Shown here: positions 26,523 to 35,372 of the stretch, piece by piece
Layout: each line of letters opens with the position of its first letter
Numbering within the stretch: position 1 is the first letter of the stretch
From: UBA3941 sp002385665
GTDB taxonomy: Bacteria > Bacillota > Clostridia > Caldicoprobacterales > UBA3941
DNA: 64,000 bases
Reading direction: 5' to 3'
Assembly: GCA_050949255.1 (NCBI GenBank)
Contig: JBMNFJ010000017.1
Span: forward strand, 248,001 to 312,000
Notes under the pieces: model-generated
What the model was told of the DNA's origin: nothing
Database searches by the model: none
The model's input: only the letters and a program-made list of their open reading frames with translations
Position numbers and translations under genes: made by a program

Positions 26523-26843
26523 CTATATTTCCCAAGGCCTCCAAAGAGATCTCTTAAGATCCACACACCCGTTTGGCTTAAAGAAAACTCCCTCCTCCTT
26601 TAAGAGCCTATATTGCTTTCCTTTTCCACCGAAAACATGGGCAGGTGCCAGTTCACCCTTGGAATTAACTACCCGATGACAGGGCAGTCCCCTGCCATGG
26701 GCATTGGACAAGGCTTTGCCCACCCTCCGGGCATAGTATCTGGAGCCCAGTATAAATCCGATAAGGCCGTAGGTCATAACCTTACCTTCGGGGATCGTGG
26801 CAACTATTTTATATACCTTCTCATAAAACTCATGCTTATCCAT
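26523..26843 (-). CDS. MGMT family DNA alkyltransferase-like protein
   Basis: A 106-aa single-domain protein matching the DNA-binding C-terminal half of O6-methylguanine-DNA methyltransferase: IPEGKVMTYGLIGFILG, ARRVGKAL and LPCHRVVNSKG. The alkyl-acceptor cysteine of PCHRV is present (Cys near 75), unlike ATL proteins, which have tryptophan there. The N-terminal domain of full Ogt is absent, as in many short MGMT-family proteins. It could repair alkylated guanine or flag it for excision. Single gene. Confidence 0.88.
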   Translation of the reverse strand: MDKHEFYEKVYKIVATIPEGKVMTYGLIGFILGSRYYARRVGKALSNAHGRGLPCHRVVNSKGELAPAHVFGGKGKQYRLLKEEGVFFKPNGCVDLKRSLWRPWEI

Positions 26844-26982
26844 TTTACACTCCCGCTGATATATATACTGTGTACTATACTCTTACCTGAAGATATAATA
26901 AGGCGGGCTTTTAAGCCCGCCCCTGGAATTATATTAATGGGTGATAGAATTGAACTCAAGAATCATTATAGGTCAAATCATC

Positions 26983-27777
26983 TTATGATAATAATGCTCT
27001 ATCATAGGAGAATTCCTGTCCACTGGCAGAACCAAATCGAGCCAGGAGTTCTTCCACCGTTAATTTCTTTTTCTCCTCACCCTGAATATCAAGAAATATC
27101 CTGCCATCGTGCATCATTATTAAACGGTTTCCATATCTTATGGCATCCCGCATATTATGGGTAACCATGAGAGTGGTCAAACCATTTTCATGGACCAATC
27201 GCTCAGTTAAATCAAGGACGATGGCGGCAGTCTTAGGATCCAAGGCCGCAGTGTGTTCGTCCAGAAGGAGAACCTTGGGTTTATTAAGGGTTGCCATTAG
27301 CAGGGTTATAGCCTGTCGCTGTCCTCCGGACAGGAGCTTTACCTTGACATTTAGGCGATGTTCGAGGCCCAAACCCAGATGGGATAATAGCTCCCTGTAG
27401 ACTTCCCTTTCCTTGTTGCTTATTCCCCATCTAAGTCCCCGGGGCTTCCCCCGCCTTAAGGCCAGGGCTAGATTCTCTTCCAGGATCATATCAGAAGCGG
27501 TTCCCATCATAGGGTCCTGGAAAACTCTTCCCAAAAAGGCCGCCCGTTTATACTCGGTTAATTTCGTTACATCGACACCCGCTATATTTATACTGCCCTT
27601 ATCAACGCCATATACACCGGCAATACAGTTTAGCAGGGTGGATTTTCCCGCTCCATTACCACCGATCAGGGTGATAAAATCCCCCTCTTTCATATCAAGG
27701 CTCACATTTCTAAGGGCCGTTTTCTGATTGACCGTCCCTGGGTTAAATACCTTGTATACTCCATCTATCCTAAGCAT
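26983..27777 (-). CDS. ABC transporter ATP-binding protein (TrpZ-like)
   Basis: About 264 aa with Walker A GGNGAGKST, the signature LLSGGQRQA, Walker B VLLLDEHTAALD and the H-loop THN. LDEHTAALDPKT (His instead of Pro after Glu) is characteristic of the ATPases paired with PF04392-type binding proteins. ATG at 27777 with GGGAGGG upstream. The start overlaps the permease stop by 8 nt, showing translational coupling. The system likely imports tryptophan or another aromatic or purine-like solute. Confidence 0.88.
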   Translation of the reverse strand: MLRIDGVYKVFNPGTVNQKTALRNVSLDMKEGDFITLIGGNGAGKSTLLNCIAGVYGVDKGSINIAGVDVTKLTEYKRAAFLGRVFQDPMMGTASDMILEENLALALRRGKPRGLRWGISNKEREVYRELLSHLGLGLEHRLNVKVKLLSGGQRQAITLLMATLNKPKVLLLDEHTAALDPKTAAIVLDLTERLVHENGLTTLMVTHNMRDAIRYGNRLIMMHDGRIFLDIQGEEKKKLTVEELLARFGSASGQEFSYDRALLS

Positions 27778-28672
27778 CCTGCTCACCCTCCCCTATAGCT
27801 ATTTTGGGCGGGTTTACAAAATCCTTGATCATAGGCAGGGACAGGGCAATGGCTACCGTTATTGCAGTAAAGAGCTTCAGATCGTTGCTGTGCATACCCA
27901 GCTTCAGAACAAAAGCAATTATTATACGGTAGGTAATAGCTCCGAAGACAAGGGATGTAAGTCTCATGAAAAAATTCCTCTTCCCAAAGAGCACCTCCCC
28001 AATGATAACCGATGCCAGGCCTATGACAATGGAGCCGGTCCCCATCCCAATATCTGAAAAATTCTGATTTTGGGCAATTAAGGCCCCACCCAGGGAGACC
28101 AGGCCATTGCTGATTACCAAACCTATAATAATCATGGTGTTTGTATTTATTCCCTGAGCCCTGACCATATAGGGGTTATTGCCGGTAGCTCTTATGGCGC
28201 ACCCCAGCTCTGTTCCAAAAAACCAATATAACAGGCATACTATTGCAGCTACGCTTATGGCTCCAAGGGTAATTGTAGCCCAGGTAGGTTCCAGTCCCAT
28301 ATTCTCAAAAACAGTGTATACATTTTCCATCCTCAATAGGGATATGTTGGCCTTCCCCATAACCCTGAGGTTAATGGAGTATAGACCAATCATGGTTAGA
28401 ATTCCTGATAAAAGGGCGGGAATTTTTAGTTTTGTATGCAATAGACCGGTGCAAAGCCCTGCTGCCATACCTCCTAATAGGGCAATAAGAGTACCCAGAT
28501 AAGGATTCATCCCGCTTGTTATGGCATGGGCAGCTATAGCAGCCCCAAGGGTAATGCTCCCTTCAACGGTAAGATCCGCTATAGACAAAATACGATATGT
28601 TATATAGACTCCTATGGTCATTATGGCCCATAAAAGCCCTAAGGATAAAGCCCCCTTAATAACCTCAACCAT
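27770..28672 (-). CDS. ABC transporter permease (TrpY-like)
   Basis: A 300-aa protein with about eight hydrophobic helices, of the branched-chain/ribose-type importer permease class. It contains the family-typical VEGSITLGAA, GCAIRATGNNP and IGLVISNGLVSLGGAL segments. ATG at 28672 with GGAGAATATAA upstream. It lies between the binding-protein gene (84 nt upstream) and the ATPase gene (overlapping). Confidence 0.88.
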   Translation of the reverse strand: MVEVIKGALSLGLLWAIMTIGVYITYRILSIADLTVEGSITLGAAIAAHAITSGMNPYLGTLIALLGGMAAGLCTGLLHTKLKIPALLSGILTMIGLYSINLRVMGKANISLLRMENVYTVFENMGLEPTWATITLGAISVAAIVCLLYWFFGTELGCAIRATGNNPYMVRAQGINTNTMIIIGLVISNGLVSLGGALIAQNQNFSDIGMGTGSIVIGLASVIIGEVLFGKRNFFMRLTSLVFGAITYRIIIAFVLKLGMHSNDLKLFTAITVAIALSLPMIKDFVNPPKIAIGEGEQDA

Positions 28673-28756
28673 TTATATTCTCCATTCTTTAAACAATCCT
28701 GCTTCCTGTCTTGCATTTATTGTAGTTATCACCTAAAAAAGCGAATAAAGTCCAAA

Positions 28757-29728
28757 TTACTCCTTAATCACATATTCGGCAAGGTCTTCCGGAATCGTCA
28801 GCCCAATTTCCTCAGCCACATCCCCATTAATGGCAAAATCAAATTTTGTAGCCGATTCAATGGGCATCTTGGAGATGTCTGCCTCATTCTCCAGAATTTC
28901 AATAGCCATTAAGCCGGTCTGGTATCCCAGGTCATAATAATTGATTCCTATGGTTGCCAGACCACCTGCACGGACCATACTCTCCTCCCCGCAGATCACA
29001 GGGGTCTTTGATTTCACAACAACACCGTGCACTACCGGCATTGCCGTAGCAAGGGTGTTATCGGTGGGTATATAGATGGCATCGCACTTTTCCACGAGGG
29101 ATTGGGTCGCCTGCTGTACATCATTGGTACTGGAAACCGTTACTTCCTCATAATTAAGTCCCAGATTTTCTATGTTTTCCCTGGCGATCCTGGCCTGGAG
29201 AATTGAATTGTCTTCACTGGAATTATAGATTACCCCAACTGTTTTAGCATCGGGTACCAGCTTAACGAGAAGTTCTATCTGTTCTTTGATGGGATTCATA
29301 TCGGTGGTCCCTGACACGTTAAGACCGGGTTCTTCATTGGACTGAGCCAGCCTTGCTTCCACGTAGTCAGTTATAGCTGTGCCTAAAATTGGAATGGTGG
29401 ACGTTTTCCCCGCAACAGCTTGGGCTGCAGGCGTTGCTACAGCCAGTATAAGATCAACCTTTTCGCTTATAAAACGATCGCTGATGGTGGATAGATTTGC
29501 TTGTTCGCCCTGGGCGTTCTGAAGATCGATTGTGATGTTTTCGCCATCGACATATCCATTGTCCTTTAAGGCGGCGATGAATCCTTCACTGGCTGCATCC
29601 AATGCAGCATGCTCTGCCAGTTGAATAATACCTACCTTGGGACCCTTTGCACTGTTTGTGCAACCTGACAGTCCTACAAATACTACCATAGCTACCAAAA
29701 CTACCAAAACCGTGAATAACTTTTTCAC
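28757..29728 (-). CDS. ABC transporter substrate-binding lipoprotein (PF04392, TrpX-like)
   Basis: About 323 aa with a lipoprotein signal peptide (hydrophobic core, lipobox GLSGC near residue 23). The mature part reads like PF04392 binding proteins: KVGIIQLAEHAALDAASEGF, ILAVATPAAQAVA, VGVIYNSSEDNS, AIYIPTDNTLA and GLATIGINYYDLGYQTG. GTG at 29728 has GGAGG 7 nt upstream; the ATG at 29734 lies too close. The best-known relatives belong to TrpXYZ of streptococci, but no tryptophan T-box is present here, so the substrate is open. Confidence 0.88.
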   Translation of the reverse strand: MKKLFTVLVVLVAMVVFVGLSGCTNSAKGPKVGIIQLAEHAALDAASEGFIAALKDNGYVDGENITIDLQNAQGEQANLSTISDRFISEKVDLILAVATPAAQAVAGKTSTIPILGTAITDYVEARLAQSNEEPGLNVSGTTDMNPIKEQIELLVKLVPDAKTVGVIYNSSEDNSILQARIARENIENLGLNYEEVTVSSTNDVQQATQSLVEKCDAIYIPTDNTLATAMPVVHGVVVKSKTPVICGEESMVRAGGLATIGINYYDLGYQTGLMAIEILENEADISKMPIESATKFDFAINGDVAEEIGLTIPEDLAEYVIKE

Positions 29729-29761
29729 TTCCATACCTCCATACTACCTTTATTTAATTAA

Positions 29762-29787
29762 CCCCAAGAGGTCTGCTCCTCCCGGGG
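29762..29787 (-). other. Leader stem-loop of TrpX-like operon
   Basis: A 10-bp stem with two G-U pairs (CCCCGGGAGG / CCTCTTGGGG on the minus strand, 6-nt loop) between promoter and start codon. No U-run follows. It could be a regulatory or stabilising structure. The remaining leader to 29907 shows nothing recognisable. Confidence 0.5.
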
Positions 29788-29907
29788 AAAAATCACTTTA
29801 GATGATATAAGGTAAACCATAATCCATTATTTAATCAGAAACTAAACTATGGACATTCTACCGTACTACACTAATCAACCTACTACACACACTTTATTAT
29901 TAATATT

Positions 29908-29935
29908 ATTATATGTAATTACACATAGATGTCAA
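29908..29935 (-). promoter_or_regulatory. SigA-type promoter of TrpX-like operon
   Basis: Minus strand TTGACA (29935-29930), 16-nt spacer, TATAAT (29913-29908). Transcription would begin near 29901, giving a leader of about 170 nt. Confidence 0.72.
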
Positions 29936-30047
29936 TAATTATACTTCGTTTTTTTCTGGGATAATTTATGAATAATTACCATGGCCTTGTAGTATACAGA
30001 CTTCAACAGGACCCAGTATTCTTATCCATAGATTCATGGGATCGTGT

Positions 30048-30503
30048 CTACCCGGATATTGCCCTGTATATTTGCTCCAGCAACAGTAACCGCATTAATT
30101 GGTGGGGAAAGGTGAACCTTGAAAAGGATAACAATAGATCCGCCCTTTTTAATACAGCCTCATCCAAACCCAAAGAACCACCTATTATGAAGTCTATACA
30201 CCTTTTTTCATTGAAACCCAGGTCTTTTAGCTTCTCTGAAAAAACCTGGGTGGACAAGGCATGACCCTCTATGGCCAATGCTATGGTATAGGAATTGAAT
30301 CTGACAGCCTTAAGGATTTGCTGCCCTTCCTTAGCCTTAATCGCCTTCTCCTGGGCCAAAGACAAGCCCTGTGGGGCCCTTTCGTCGTCAACCTGGACAA
30401 GTTCCACAGAACAAAAACGTCTAATACCCTTAAGATATGCCTCAATCCCCTCCTGGAGATACCTTTCCTTTATCTTTCCTACCGCTACAATTCGTATATC
30501 CAT
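30048..30503 (-). CDS. rlmH: RlmH, 23S rRNA pseudouridine-1915 N3-methyltransferase, lacking C-terminal tail
   Basis: A 151-aa SPOUT methyltransferase. MDIRIVAVGKIKERY, the SAM-knot motif IIGGSLGL (GGSLG 108-112), FPHQLMR (132-138) and LLEQIYRA are canonical. The protein then ends ISG-stop at 151, whereas the family continues about eight more residues to a conserved ...PYHK tail. None of the three frames downstream encodes that tail, so a simple frameshift does not explain it. The location near htrA and yycJ is the usual Firmicutes rlmH locus. AGGTGATG precedes the ATG. Activity may depend on the paralogue at 21640-22038. Confidence 0.9.
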   Translation of the reverse strand: MDIRIVAVGKIKERYLQEGIEAYLKGIRRFCSVELVQVDDERAPQGLSLAQEKAIKAKEGQQILKAVRFNSYTIALAIEGHALSTQVFSEKLKDLGFNEKRCIDFIIGGSLGLDEAVLKRADLLLSFSRFTFPHQLMRLLLLEQIYRAISG

Positions 30504-30513
30504 AATACATCAC

Positions 30514-31506
30514 CTAGATACCAATAGCCCCTGTCATATGCAACACCTCAAACACCAGGTTTATTATGACTATAATTGTGGCTATGATGGCAGGCAGCAT
30601 TGCAAGAAACCTTGATTGTTCCCTTTCCTCCGGTGCCACATCCCTAACCTTCCCCTTGTTTCGGGTGTAAATATGAAATGCAATGAGGCAAACAGTGAAT
30701 AGGATAAGACATATGAATCCAATAATACCCCATACAATAATGGCCGTTACAAGGGCATCTGTAGGTAGCTGGCTTATATCCTGGGGGATTCCTTCTATGG
30801 CATCCTGACTGGTTAGTATAACATTTTGTATATACAATAGACCTACGGCTATACTGTTGTGTATAAAATGGTATATCATGCCGGCTATAATTGAGTTGGT
30901 GCGATAGACCACATAGCTAATAATTATACCAATTAAGATAATCGAGGGTATGCTCATAAGCTGTAGGTGGAGCATTCCAAACAAAATCCCGGTCATGACT
31001 ATAGCGATTTTGGAGCCAAACCTTTCATATCCTCTTAGGATAAGACCTCTGAACAAGAACTCCTCAACCACTGCCGGAACGACCCCAATGGCCAGTACAG
31101 CTAACAATAGCTGAGTACCATTCTCTATGGTAGGCAGTTGCTGGCCGATAGGTGTCCCCCAGCGGCTTACCACCCAATACCAAATGAGATTGATGATTAT
31201 CGTTACCCCATAGCCGAAGTTGGCCATCCCGAGTATCAAAAGCACCTCAGCCGGCTTAATCCCGTTAAATCGGCTGATCCTGGCAATATCCATCCTATAG
31301 AACAACATGTACAATAGGGGTGGTCCCCCTATCAATAACAATTCCATAAGAAATAATTTCCAATAGTAATCCGGGCCGTCTGTAGTTTTGGGCAACCACC
31401 TCACAAGTAGTACCTGGGCACTCATCATTAGCATCAATACGATTAGGTAGACCATATTTGCGCCAAAAACAGTAGGCTGTTTTGAACTCTTAGTTGTATT
31501 CTCCAT
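30514..31506 (-). CDS. CPBP/CAAX-type intramembrane metalloprotease
   Basis: About 330 aa with eight or so membrane helices. The three ABI/CPBP motifs are present: EEFLFRG (Glu-Glu and Arg), FGMLHLQ (His) and HFIHNS (His). In bacteria these glutamic intramembrane proteases often act in bacteriocin self-immunity or envelope regulation. ATG at 31506 with AAAGGGGAAG upstream is chosen; the start at 31581 has no ribosome site. It sits between htrA and rlmH, with 10 nt to rlmH, so they are probably co-transcribed. Confidence 0.88.
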   Translation of the reverse strand: MENTTKSSKQPTVFGANMVYLIVLMLMMSAQVLLVRWLPKTTDGPDYYWKLFLMELLLIGGPPLLYMLFYRMDIARISRFNGIKPAEVLLILGMANFGYGVTIIINLIWYWVVSRWGTPIGQQLPTIENGTQLLLAVLAIGVVPAVVEEFLFRGLILRGYERFGSKIAIVMTGILFGMLHLQLMSIPSIILIGIIISYVVYRTNSIIAGMIYHFIHNSIAVGLLYIQNVILTSQDAIEGIPQDISQLPTDALVTAIIVWGIIGFICLILFTVCLIAFHIYTRNKGKVRDVAPEEREQSRFLAMLPAIIATIIVIINLVFEVLHMTGAIGI

Positions 31507-31715
31507 CCTCTTCCCCTTTCCGCTTTCCAGACTGGCGTGTTCCAAGTTAACCCATAACCCCAGCCATAATTGAAAGCTCAAATGGATTATCCCAGACTAT
31601 AAATTATAGAAAAATGCTTAATTCAGTAATAACATGCAGTCCCTCTTATGAAATGAGATCACTATCCCCATTATAATATGAAGGGCATACAAAATATAGG
31701 CCAAAATAAAGATTA

Positions 31716-31746
31716 TACAAAAATAATCCACCCTTAGGCGGATTAT
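31716..31746 (-). terminator. Rho-independent terminator after htrA
   Basis: On the minus strand ATAATCC..CC pairs with GG..GGATTAT and is followed by TTTTTG. It lies 20 nt downstream of the htrA stop. Confidence 0.7.
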
Positions 31747-31765
31747 CCAAAAACAATTTATAATC

Positions 31766-32881
31766 TTATATCGGTTTTTCAACTAAGGTCATATTGATGG
31801 TTAAGTCCTTGCCACCCCTGAGAATCCTGATATCAACGCTTTGTCCTACCCTATAGGAGTAAATGGTTTTCCTAAGATCCAGCATTTTATTAACCTTCTG
31901 ATTCCCTACCATGGTTATAATATCGCCTACCCTCACACCTGCACTGTAGGCCGGACCATTCTTATCCAGTTCCACCACATAGATACCTTCCTCAATATAG
32001 CGGTTTCTATTATAATAGGATGCCATCTCCCTATCGAAGCCAACAATTCCTATATAAGGGGTTACAAATTCCCCCTCCTCTACAAAGTGCCTGATTATCG
32101 GCTTGGCAACATCAATGGGTATAGCAAAACCAATTCCCTCTGCACTGGTAACCTTAACGGTGTTGATCCCTATTACTTCACCCCTGATATTTACCAAAGG
32201 CCCTCCGCTATTGCCCGGATTGATGGACGCATCGGTCTGGACCAGATCCTCCATAAAGTTTTCCCCCAGGTTGGTGGGGATCTTCACGGTCCTATTTAGG
32301 CCGCTTATTATACCGGAGGTAACGGTATGTTGAAACTGAAGCCCCAAGGGCGTACCTATAGCTACAACCGTTTCGCCTATAGCCAAATCTTCACTGTTTC
32401 CCAGTGGAGCATAGACAAGATCATTCTCCGCTTCAACTTTGACCATGGCAAGATCCAAAGTGGGATCGGACCATAGTGTTCTGCCCTCCAATTCCGTCCC
32501 GTCACTAAAGACAACGCTAATGCTGCTGGGGTTACCACCCGCCACGTGATCGTTGGTCAATATATATCCAAAGGGGTGTACTACTACCCCTGATCCTATA
32601 CCCTTAATTGCAACGGCCTCACCCCACATGGAGTCCCGGCTAATCTCTATGGTGGAGATCCCCACAACAGCGGGAATAATACTTTCGGCCACTTCCACTA
32701 CCGTGCCACTGGTTAGAACCCGTTCCTCAACCTTGACCTGTTGAGCCCTGGGCACTGGCTTATCGTTCCGGATTGAATCCTCCTCCCGGGTATTGGATCC
32801 TTCTCCCGAGCACCCCGCTAAGCCAAGCAAGATAATCAGGATTAACAAACAGCTAAAACCCCAATAAAGTTTCCTTTTCAC
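31766..32881 (-). CDS. htrA: HtrA/DegP-like serine protease, lipoprotein form
   Basis: At 371 aa. Trypsin-like catalytic triad: His112 (TNDHV), Asp143 (TLDLAMVKV) and Ser225 (NPGNSGGPLVN). One PDZ domain lies at about 283-367. It degrades misfolded extracytoplasmic proteins. The N-terminus has a signal peptide ending in a lipobox LAGC (Cys24) instead of the single membrane anchor usual for Firmicutes HtrA. GTG start at 32881. It lies downstream of the yycJ gene as in many Firmicutes. Confidence 0.93.
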   Translation of the reverse strand: MKRKLYWGFSCLLILIILLGLAGCSGEGSNTREEDSIRNDKPVPRAQQVKVEERVLTSGTVVEVAESIIPAVVGISTIEISRDSMWGEAVAIKGIGSGVVVHPFGYILTNDHVAGGNPSSISVVFSDGTELEGRTLWSDPTLDLAMVKVEAENDLVYAPLGNSEDLAIGETVVAIGTPLGLQFQHTVTSGIISGLNRTVKIPTNLGENFMEDLVQTDASINPGNSGGPLVNIRGEVIGINTVKVTSAEGIGFAIPIDVAKPIIRHFVEEGEFVTPYIGIVGFDREMASYYNRNRYIEEGIYVVELDKNGPAYSAGVRVGDIITMVGNQKVNKMLDLRKTIYSYRVGQSVDIRILRGGKDLTINMTLVEKPI

Positions 32882-32993
32882 GGTCGGACATACTCACTCC
32901 CTTAAGTCATGGACCATGGTCCTGGAGCCAATCCGACGAAAAATGCCAGGTGGGCTGTAAGCACTATACCTGTGATAGTAGATCAGTAAACCA

Positions 32994-33791
32994 TCAACCT
33001 ATATGATAAAAATTGCTTACCCGATCCCTATAAGTCATGTCCACCGCTATATCCTTCCCATTTTTTATACCGTTGTCTGCCAGTATCCCGGTAACTGTCT
33101 GGTATGCCAGCTGAGGTATATTATTATGAAGGCTGAGATGGGCTAACAGGACATGGGTAAGCTTATTGGTTATCATCTTAACCAAGGCCGACCCGGCATC
33201 AATGTTTGAAAGATGGCCTTTGCTTCCCGAAATACGTTTCTTTAGGTGCTGGGGATAGGAGCCCCCCATAAGCATATCCACATCATGATTGGCCTCTAAC
33301 ATAATCAGGTCTGAATCCATGACTGTATTTATAATTCTGGAATTAGTATGCCCCAAATCCGTCGCTATACTAATCTTTTTACCTTTATTAAAAAAGCAAA
33401 ATCCCACAGGATCCGCAGCATCATGGGGTATACCAAAGGGCTGAATATTTACGTCCTTTATGTAAAAATCCATATCATTATAAAAGATCCTCATATTATT
33501 GCTGCTCATCTTCCCTATCTTGGCTTCCATGGCCTTCCAGGTCTCTTCATTGGCATATATAGGTATATCATATCTCCTGGATAAAACACCGGCACCCCTG
33601 ATATGGTCATCGTGCTCATGGGTAATTAAAATCCCATCCAGAAGAGAGGGATCCTGACCTATTTCCCTTAAGGAATTTTCAACTGCCTTGCCTGTAAGAC
33701 CGGCATCCACTAGGATGTGGGTCTTGTCCGTCCCAATATAACTGGCGTTACCGCTGCTCCCACTGAAGAGGGAGCAGAACTTCAATCCCAT
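32994..33791 (-). CDS. yycJ: YycJ/WalJ-type metallo-beta-lactamase-fold hydrolase
   Basis: About 265 aa with FSGSSGNASYIG, ILVDAGLTGKAV, the metal motif ITHEHDDHIRG, FGIPHDAADPVGF and ATDLGH. These define the YycJ/WalJ family, a DNA-processing or phosphodiesterase-like MBL protein normally encoded near walKR and htrA. walKR genes are not present here. ATG at 33791 follows AGGGGGG; the upstream frame to 33848 is probably untranslated. Confidence 0.93.
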   Translation of the reverse strand: MGLKFCSLFSGSSGNASYIGTDKTHILVDAGLTGKAVENSLREIGQDPSLLDGILITHEHDDHIRGAGVLSRRYDIPIYANEETWKAMEAKIGKMSSNNMRIFYNDMDFYIKDVNIQPFGIPHDAADPVGFCFFNKGKKISIATDLGHTNSRIINTVMDSDLIMLEANHDVDMLMGGSYPQHLKKRISGSKGHLSNIDAGSALVKMITNKLTHVLLAHLSLHNNIPQLAYQTVTGILADNGIKNGKDIAVDMTYRDRVSNFYHIG

Positions 33792-33919
33792 TCTAAATTC
33801 CCCCCTGGCAAAACCATTTCCATAAAAAAGAGGATAACAGACGGTCATCCTCTTTTTAATATTCTTTGATTTAATACCCCAGAAAAAATATTATAATCAT
33901 TCCAAGAATAGTTTATTTC

Positions 33920-35242
33920 CTATAGGCCGGCTCCCGCTGCAGTCCTTTGGCCTGAAGTCACTAATTGTAGCCTGCGGGTTTTGCCGTTTTCGTCTATGCG
34001 TTCGATATCCGCACCCAGGCCTATCAGCTTTTGTTCGATCTCCTCATACCCTCTGTCAATGTGTTCTATATTGCTTATCTCGGTAACTCCCTCAGCGGAT
34101 AATCCAGCCACTATAAGGGCTGCTCCTGCACGAAGGTCAGTAGCTGTTACAGGGGCACCGGATAATCTTTCAACACCCTCAATGATGGCTACTCTATCCT
34201 CTATCTTAACATTACCACCCATACGTACAATCTCATCGAGATGTTTATACCGGGCTTCCCATACATTCTCCGTGATAACGCTAACCCCATCCGCTATACT
34301 GAGAAGTGCAGACATGGGCTGCTGCAAATCTGTAGGAAATCCAGGGTATGGCTGAGTTTTAATGTTTACCTTACGGGGTCTTTGTTTTCCTATAACACGA
34401 ATCTCATCGTCTCCTTCGATAACCTCCATACCCATCTCCAGCAGTTTCGCTGAGACCGCCTCCATATGTTTGGGGATAACATCTACCACCGTAACATCTC
34501 CCCCTGTAGCTGCTGCGGCAATCATATAGGTACCAGCTTCAATTTGATCCGGTATAATTGTATAGCTACAGCCTGAAAGCTCTTTAACTCCTTTGATTCT
34601 AATGGTGTCGGTACCCGCCCCCATTATGCTTGCTCCCATGGTATTCAAAAAATTAGCCGTATCCACCACATGAGGTTCTTTTGCGGCATTGACTATGGTA
34701 GTGGTTCCCTCCGCCTTTACAGCGGCCAACATAATGTTTATTGTAGCCCCGACGCTGACTACATCAAGGTAAATCTCATTGCCTATCAACCTGTCGGCAG
34801 AAACCTTTATAACTCCATGCTCCAATTCCACCTTGGCTCCCAAGGCTTCAAATCCCTTGATATGCTGATCTATGGGCCTTGTGCCTATGGCACATCCACC
34901 AGGAAAGGACACTTCTGCCTTGCCAAACTTGGCCAGCAACACACCTAATAGATAATAGGAGGCTCTCATCCGCCTCACCATATCATAATGGGCTCTGTAT
35001 TCCGTCATCTTTGATCCGTCAATACTTACCCTTCCCTTGCCCTCCAGCTCAACCCGGGCGCCTAATTCATCCAGTATTTCCGCTAATGTAGTAACATCAT
35101 CTATATAAGGCAAATTATCGATAATACATTTATCATTGGCTAACAATGCCGCAGGCAAAATAGCAACGGCAGCATTTTTAGCGCCGCTTATTTTCACTCT
35201 TCCAACTAATGGCTTGCCGCCATATATTCGTAGTTTTTCCAA
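33920..35242 (-). CDS. murA: UDP-N-acetylglucosamine 1-carboxyvinyltransferase
   Basis: About 440 aa, first committed step of peptidoglycan synthesis (transfer of enolpyruvate to UDP-GlcNAc). It has KISGAKNAA near the N-terminus, the loop GGCAIGTRPID with the catalytic, fosfomycin-reactive cysteine (Cys117 from the chosen start), and EAGTYMIAAA. TTG at 35242 (AGAGGG upstream, N-terminus then EKLRIYGG as in the family) is my preferred start; an upstream ATG at 35314 or 35296 would add an atypical 18-24 residues. Monocistronic in appearance. Confidence 0.95.
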   Translation of the reverse strand: MEKLRIYGGKPLVGRVKISGAKNAAVAILPAALLANDKCIIDNLPYIDDVTTLAEILDELGARVELEGKGRVSIDGSKMTEYRAHYDMVRRMRASYYLLGVLLAKFGKAEVSFPGGCAIGTRPIDQHIKGFEALGAKVELEHGVIKVSADRLIGNEIYLDVVSVGATINIMLAAVKAEGTTTIVNAAKEPHVVDTANFLNTMGASIMGAGTDTIRIKGVKELSGCSYTIIPDQIEAGTYMIAAAATGGDVTVVDVIPKHMEAVSAKLLEMGMEVIEGDDEIRVIGKQRPRKVNIKTQPYPGFPTDLQQPMSALLSIADGVSVITENVWEARYKHLDEIVRMGGNVKIEDRVAIIEGVERLSGAPVTATDLRAGAALIVAGLSAEGVTEISNIEHIDRGYEEIEQKLIGLGADIERIDENGKTRRLQLVTSGQRTAAGAGL

Positions 35243-35372
35243 TCCCTGGTTCCCTCTTTCCCCAGAAATCTGAGGGAACTTCACCTCCAATGCCATTATG
35301 TCTCGTCCACACAAACAATGTTATTATTATAACATCTTTACTATAGTATTTCATCATAAAAGTTATAAAATT

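Noticed and set aside
29735..29907. Possible tryptophan T-box before the TrpX-like operon
   Set aside because: Only one stem-loop is present; the conserved T-box sequence is missing.
29968..30264. 98-codon plus-strand frame antisense to rlmH, considered as a hidden gene or source of the missing RlmH tail
   Set aside because: It is the reverse shadow of rlmH, and none of the three minus-strand frames after the rlmH stop encodes a PYHK-like end.
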